From Desulfobacteraceae bacterium (GTDB lineage Bacteria; Desulfobacterota; Desulfobacteria; Desulfobacterales; Desulfobacteraceae), in the NCBI GenBank assembly GCA_023140455.1, contig JAGLLQ010000185.1, positions 1 through 9,235 on the forward strand: a DNA stretch of 9,235 nucleotides, read 5' to 3'. The position numbers were made by a program, and so were the translations under genes. Below the pieces are notes generated by a model. It was given only the letters and a program-made list of their open reading frames with translations, ran no database searches and was not told the origin of the DNA. Below are positions 6,619 through 9,235 of this stretch, in pieces; position 1 is the stretch's first letter; each line of letters starts with the position of its first letter.

Positions 6619-7419
6619 ATGCCAAAACAATCATGTTTTATCATTATGCCTATCACAACTCCTGACTCTTATGTTGGTCAATACGAAGGAGACACTGAGC
6701 ATTTTATGCATATCCTTAAACATCTCTTTCTGCCCGCAATAGATTTAGCAGGGCTTGATCCAATAGAACCAAATATGAAAGGCTCAGATGTAATCCAGAG
6801 CGAGATCATTAAGAACCTTGAGACCGCTGATCTTGTTTTTTGTGATATGTCTATTTTGAATCCCAACGTATTCTTTGAACTTGGCATAAGGACTGCTCTG
6901 AACAAACCTGTGGCAATGGTTAGGGATGATGTTATCCCGAAGATACCTTTTGATATAAGCCCGATTTACTGTCATCCATATGAAAGTGGTGCTCTCAGGC
7001 CCTGGGCACTTAACATTGAGATTGAATCATTAAGCAAACATCTTGAGGACTGTCTGAAAAACAGCGATAAAAATACCTTATGGGAACAATTTGGTATGTC
7101 GCAACAAGCAAAACCACCAGAGGGTGCTACCGGGACTGAGGCTCAGTTAAGTTACCTGATTACTCAAATTGACGGTTTGCGTAAATCAACTCATAGATTA
7201 GATAGGGGAGATAACCTGTCAGAGTTAGCTATTAGCAATATTATTAATACATTGATAGATATGCATCATATGCTTGGGAATGAGCTTGGACCTGAGTTTG
7301 CAGGTGACTTTAATTCACTTAGGAGACCCCTTAAAGAATTATGCTTAAAAATCGATAGGGTCGACCTTTTTGAAAAATATATGAGAAAGACCGCGGCACT
7401 TAAACCTTTTGACCTTTGA
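6619..7419 (+). CDS. Nucleoside 2-deoxyribosyltransferase-like (TIR-like) protein with the shared C-terminal domain
   Basis: A 266-residue soluble protein, 31 bases after the TIR gene, with AAGGA at 6605-6609 and nine bases of spacing, so it is in the same operon. The N-terminal domain (about 5-147) has the layout of the deoxyribosyltransferase/TIR-like Rossmann group: FIIMPIT at 7-13, HFMHILKHLFLPAI (28-41), then TADLVFCDMS (69-78), and NPNVFFELGIR (81-91) with candidate catalytic E87 after D71 and D76, ending with IPFDI. Enzymes of this fold attack N-glycosidic bonds of nucleosides or nucleotides, so NAD or nucleotide cleavage is possible but not proven. After a linker, residues about 175-253 match the TIR neighbour: NTLID (210-214), LRRPL (234-238), DLF (249-251). 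By eye, 20 of 44 residues are identical over 210-253 without gaps. No signal peptide or membrane segment is present. Confidence 0.82.
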   Translation: MPKQSCFIIMPITTPDSYVGQYEGDTEHFMHILKHLFLPAIDLAGLDPIEPNMKGSDVIQSEIIKNLETADLVFCDMSILNPNVFFELGIRTALNKPVAMVRDDVIPKIPFDISPIYCHPYESGALRPWALNIEIESLSKHLEDCLKNSDKNTLWEQFGMSQQAKPPEGATGTEAQLSYLITQIDGLRKSTHRLDRGDNLSELAISNIINTLIDMHHMLGNELGPEFAGDFNSLRRPLKELCLKIDRVDLFEKYMRKTAALKPFDL

Positions 7420-7671
7420 ACATTGCAACATATTTGCCTGAGAATTTCCACATAAAAATCTGAATGCCTATTATTAATAACTGACAAAGCGACTTCCCCC
7501 CATGGTGGTCTTGATGCATCTTCATGCAAACAGTAAGCCTCCTCAATACTTTGGGCGACCTCACATATACTCAGGGTTCTGCCTTGTTTGATTCTTTATG
7601 TTGCGGAAGGTGTACCTTAAGTAACACTCCAAGTACACGCCAAGAGCCCTGATTAGTCGTGTAACGAAAGG
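7420..7671. other. Intergenic region between the TIR operon and the recombinase
   Basis: I see no supported gene here. It holds a 10-base palindrome TTATTAATAA (7471-7480), a 5-bp hairpin TGCAT-CTTC-ATGCA (7515-7528), an inverted repeat AAGGT-GT-ACCTT (7607-7618) and the inverted pair GTGTAC (7610-7615) and GTACAC (7633-7638). None is followed by a T run, so no terminator is called. Because it lies directly upstream of a resolvase-family gene, it is the natural place for that enzyme's recombination site, but I cannot define subsites with confidence. Confidence 0.45.
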
Positions 7672-7743
7672 TTAATAATTAATTAGTTGACACCATGTTG
7701 CTATGAGTCTATGATGTTTAGTGACATTAAGATTAATTATTAA
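7672..7743. repeat. Perfect 12-bp inverted repeat bracketing the recombinase promoter
   Basis: TTAATAATTAAT at 7672-7683 and ATTAATTATTAA at 7732-7743 are exact reverse complements separated by 48 bases. The left arm ends four bases before the -35 element. The right arm falls in the 5' untranslated region and touches the ribosome-binding site. The placement suggests an operator or recombinase-binding site for autoregulation. The arms contain only A and T, so chance is not excluded. Confidence 0.5.
7687..7715 (+). promoter_or_regulatory. Near-consensus sigma70-type promoter of the serine recombinase gene
   Basis: A perfect TTGACA (7687-7692), a 17-base spacer and TATGAT (7710-7715, 5 of 6) make this the best promoter in the window. 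The predicted start near 7722 gives a leader of about 32 bases before the ATG at 7754. Such a strong promoter on a recombinase gene implies that a repressor, perhaps the recombinase itself, holds it down. Confidence 0.7.
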
Positions 7744-7753
7744 GGAGAGCAGA

Positions 7754-8320
7754 ATGAATGCACACGTAGGATACATTAGAGTTAGTTCAGTAGGCCAGAA
7801 CACAGAGCGTCAGCTTGACGGTATTAAACACCTTGATAAGACCTTTATTGAGAAGGCAAGTGGTAAAGACACAGAGCGCCTAATACTTAAGGAATGCCTT
7901 GAGTATTTGCGTGAGGGTGACACCCTGCATGTTCACTCAATGGATAGGCTTGCGAGAAACCTTATGGACTTACAAAGAATGGTAGATGATCTAACCCGTA
8001 AAGAGATCAAAGTACATTTTCATAAAGAGAACCTTATATTCACTTCCAAGGCTGACTCAATGTCAAAGTTAATGCTTCAGATCATGGGGGCAGTAGCTGA
8101 GTTTGAAAGGTCATTAATCAAAGAGAGACAGCTTGAGGGTATTGCCAAAGCTAAGCAAGCTGGTAAGCATCTGGGTAGAATGCCAGCACTCAATGATAAA
8201 CAGGTAAGTGAAGCCCAACAAATGGTAAATGAGCATGTCCCCAAGACTGAAGTTGCAAAGCATTTCAATATAAGCAGACAGGCATTATACAGGAATCTGG
8301 CAAGAAAGGTGAAGTCATAA
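7754..8320 (+). CDS. Small serine recombinase of the resolvase/invertase family
   Basis: A 188-residue site-specific recombinase, the usual size for Tn3-type resolvases and DNA invertases. The ATG at 7754 is used because AAGGAG lies at 7742-7747, six bases away. The in-frame ATG at 7721 lies at the predicted transcription start and has no such site. Catalytic landmarks are present: GYIRVSS with nucleophile S11, the DRLAR motif with D64, R65 and R68, and the long E helix around AEFERSLIKER (115-125). Residues about 145-184 form the DNA-binding helix-turn-helix, including KTEVAKHFNISRQALYRNL. It probably resolves element dimers or inverts a local segment. Neither partner sites nor a transposase were found in the window. 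It is encoded on the same strand as the TIR pair but has its own promoter. Confidence 0.9.
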   Translation: MNAHVGYIRVSSVGQNTERQLDGIKHLDKTFIEKASGKDTERLILKECLEYLREGDTLHVHSMDRLARNLMDLQRMVDDLTRKEIKVHFHKENLIFTSKADSMSKLMLQIMGAVAEFERSLIKERQLEGIAKAKQAGKHLGRMPALNDKQVSEAQQMVNEHVPKTEVAKHFNISRQALYRNLARKVKS

Positions 8321-8424
8321 TGAGCTGTAAATGGTCACAACGGTGGGACACCATCAAGACTATCCTTAGGAATGCTGTGAATCTCTTTATGTGGTACGGT
8401 GTTTATCTGCTTGTGTTTAACTGA
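8320..8424 (+). CDS. 34-aa small ORF translationally coupled to the recombinase
   Basis: The ATG at 8320-8322 overlaps the recombinase stop as TAATG, and AAAGGTGA (8305-8312) provides a good ribosome-binding site seven bases upstream. The predicted peptide starts MSCKWSQRWDTIKTIL and ends NLFMWYGVYLLVFN. It thus has a basic, tryptophan-containing amphipathic first half and a hydrophobic second half of about 13 residues, which could associate with the membrane. I recognise no family. It could be a recombinase accessory peptide, a small toxin-like peptide, or a chance ORF. The stop/start overlap and ribosome-binding site are the main support. Confidence 0.45.
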   Translation: MSCKWSQRWDTIKTILRNAVNLFMWYGVYLLVFN

Positions 8425-8681
8425 GGTCTGAAACGCCCTGTTGAAATCCTTTCGGGTTATAGACCCGACTATAGTTTTGTCTGAAAGCCTTCACATTGTG
8501 GGGGTCTGACGTTTGCGAACACTGTGCGTGGCAGATGACGTGGGGACTTCTAACCCTTCCTTATAGAGACACAGGCCAAATCTTCAGGCTATGTAAGACC
8601 AAGTGAGGCGATTACAGACCATTGCAAAGGGTTCACCAAAATAGGACAAAGGGTGCCATTCAGAGGTTCATGGCTAAAGGT
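8425..8681. other. Region without an assigned gene, carrying a hairpin and GTCTG repeats
   Basis: About 257 bases lie between the plus-strand recombinase unit and the end of the minus-strand membrane protein gene. TCGGGT (8452-8457) and ACCCGA (8463-8468) form a perfect 6-bp stem with loop TATAG. GTCTGAAA occurs at 8426-8433 and again at 8479-8486, each followed by a GCC within two bases, and GTCTG recurs at 8504-8508. The hairpin has no T run, so it is not called a terminator. A structured RNA or a recombination site is possible, but nothing is firmly identified. Confidence 0.35.
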
Positions 8682-9235
8682 CTACCTCAACGCAAAAGGT
8701 GCCCCAAGGATAAAACCGATTGTTATCACGAGACACACAACAAACCCAATGGAAGTCACAGGGTAATTCGCTATGTTTAGCTTTGAGAACAGGGTAATAC
8801 GACCCTTGTTGAAAGATGACCACAGCTTAATCACTCCGCCACCAATCAGGTAAAGCCAGAGCCAAACTGAGGTAAAGAAGCTTGAACACAATAGTATTCG
8901 TAAGAAGATGGGATTTTTGTCATCCTCTAAACCAATAACCATGTGAACTAACTCAAACGTGGTGGGGATTAGAGATTGCATAAAGTCATAAAGATGCGAA
9001 ATTTTTACATCGTGATGAAATAATATTGTAATAACAAACAAGGCGAGCATAGCTGGAATTATCCATAAAATAACTGTAGCCAATGTATCTAAGAATAAAA
9101 TAACGATGACTTTGGTCTTTGAGTAATGTTTCATCAGGATATTAAGCATGAACCTGCTTTCAAGTAATGATAGGTAATCAGCTAAGAAATTGGTGAAGAC
9201 AGCAAATACCAAGATAGATTTAAATTCAGGATACA
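8682..9235 (-). CDS. Multi-pass membrane protein of unknown function, 5' end cut off
   Basis: The minus-strand frame is open from the window edge to TAG at 8682-8684, giving 183 complete codons. The TTG at 9212 is not a credible start because the frame continues upstream as YPEFKSI. Visible elements are FAVFTNFLADYLSLLESRF, a long hydrophobic stretch VIVILFLDTLATVILW plus IIPAMLALFVITILF (one or two passes), a loop with FMQSLIPTTFEL, a segment around CSSFFTSVWLWLYLIGGG, and a last segment near the C-terminus, TSIGFVVCLVITIGFILG. It is thus an inner-membrane protein with at least four passes. I do not recognise a family with certainty. It faces the recombinase unit, so it is not part of the TIR operon. 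It could be island cargo or a defence accessory, but the sequence gives no catalytic motif. Confidence 0.75.
   Translation of the reverse strand, partial: YPEFKSILVFAVFTNFLADYLSLLESRFMLNILMKHYSKTKVIVILFLDTLATVILWIIPAMLALFVITILFHHDVKISHLYDFMQSLIPTTFELVHMVIGLEDDKNPIFLRILLCSSFFTSVWLWLYLIGGGVIKLWSSFNKGRITLFSKLNIANYPVTSIGFVVCLVITIGFILGAPFALR

Larger units (their letters stand above)
5403..9235. mobile_element. Integrated genomic island, left end inside the window, right end outside
   Basis: The left limit is the tRNA 3' remnant. The content is accessory: a TIR/deoxyribosyltransferase-like gene pair, a small serine recombinase, a tiny coupled ORF and a membrane protein of opposite orientation. Base composition is visibly less AT-rich than in the genes to the left. 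No tRNA-targeting tyrosine integrase is present, and the intact tRNA copy is not in the window, so the element must extend beyond 9235. A resolvase-type serine recombinase would not normally choose a tRNA site, so it is a passenger or a resolution enzyme rather than the integrase. Confidence 0.55.

Noticed and set aside
7515..7528. Hairpin TGCAT-CTTC-ATGCA as a terminator of the TIR operon
   Set aside because: The stem is only 5 bp and no T run follows on either side.
7266..7529. 87-aa minus-strand ORF over the end of the deoxyribosyltransferase-like gene
   Set aside because: Most of it is antisense to the conserved C-terminal domain and it has no recognisable motif, so it is a shadow frame.
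7754..8320. The serine recombinase as the enzyme that inserted the island at the tRNA
   Set aside because: It has the size and domains of a resolvase/invertase, which act at res or inversion sites. tRNA 3' ends are typical targets of tyrosine integrases.
8444..8490. Possible tRNA suggested by a stem-loop resembling an anticodon arm
   Set aside because: No acceptor stem, D arm or T arm could be assembled on either strand, and position 33 is not T on the minus strand. Only a hairpin is reported.
8670..8780. 36-aa plus-strand ORF rich in K, R, C and H
   Set aside because: It overlaps the 3' end of the minus-strand membrane protein gene, its ribosome-binding site is too close, and it resembles no known family.
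1..9235. CRISPR array, rRNA genes or insertion sequences with transposase
   Set aside because: No regularly spaced repeats, rRNA-like sequence or transposase motifs were seen on either strand.

Overview
The window looks like an AT-rich, Gram-negative chromosome interrupted by an accessory island. The lipoprotein, the peptide-transporter permease and the hybrid sensor kinase paired with a solute-binding protein suggest a deltaproteobacterium of the Desulfobacterales type. That placement is a guess from gene style, since no rRNA or other marker is present.

Left part (1-5390), chromosomal housekeeping, all on the + strand. It starts with the 3' end of a peptide/microcin-type ABC permease (YejE/OppC family). 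A small 75-aa protein of unknown function follows. Next come a membrane-anchored family-3 solute-binding protein and a hybrid PAS histidine kinase with a receiver domain. These two overlap by the sequence TTGA and probably form one sensory unit. The last gene is a lipoprotein with two HKD motifs (phospholipase D superfamily), which has its own near-consensus promoter.

Boundary (5360-5422). A minus-strand fragment identical in form to the last 20 nt of a tRNA, ending in CCA, lies at 5403-5422. It is followed 12 nt later by a terminator hairpin with an oligo-T tail on the minus strand. Further inside, the tRNA sequence stops abruptly. This is what remains at the distal end when an element integrates into a tRNA 3' end. 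The sequence to the right of it is therefore read as an integrated element, whose other end, intact tRNA and integrase lie outside the window.

Island (5403-9235, continuing off the end). It carries a two-gene operon. The first protein is a TIR-domain protein. The second has a nucleoside 2-deoxyribosyltransferase-like (TIR-like) N-terminal domain. The two share an otherwise unrecognised C-terminal helical domain, aligned without a gap and at identical residue numbers (210-253 in both). This looks like a two-effector anti-phage or NAD/nucleotide-cleaving system with a common oligomerisation or sensing module, and it is the most interesting object in the window. Downstream is a small serine recombinase with a near-perfect promoter bracketed by a perfect 12-bp inverted repeat. 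A 34-aa ORF is translationally coupled to its stop. About 260 bases without an assigned gene follow, and then a truncated multi-pass membrane protein on the minus strand.
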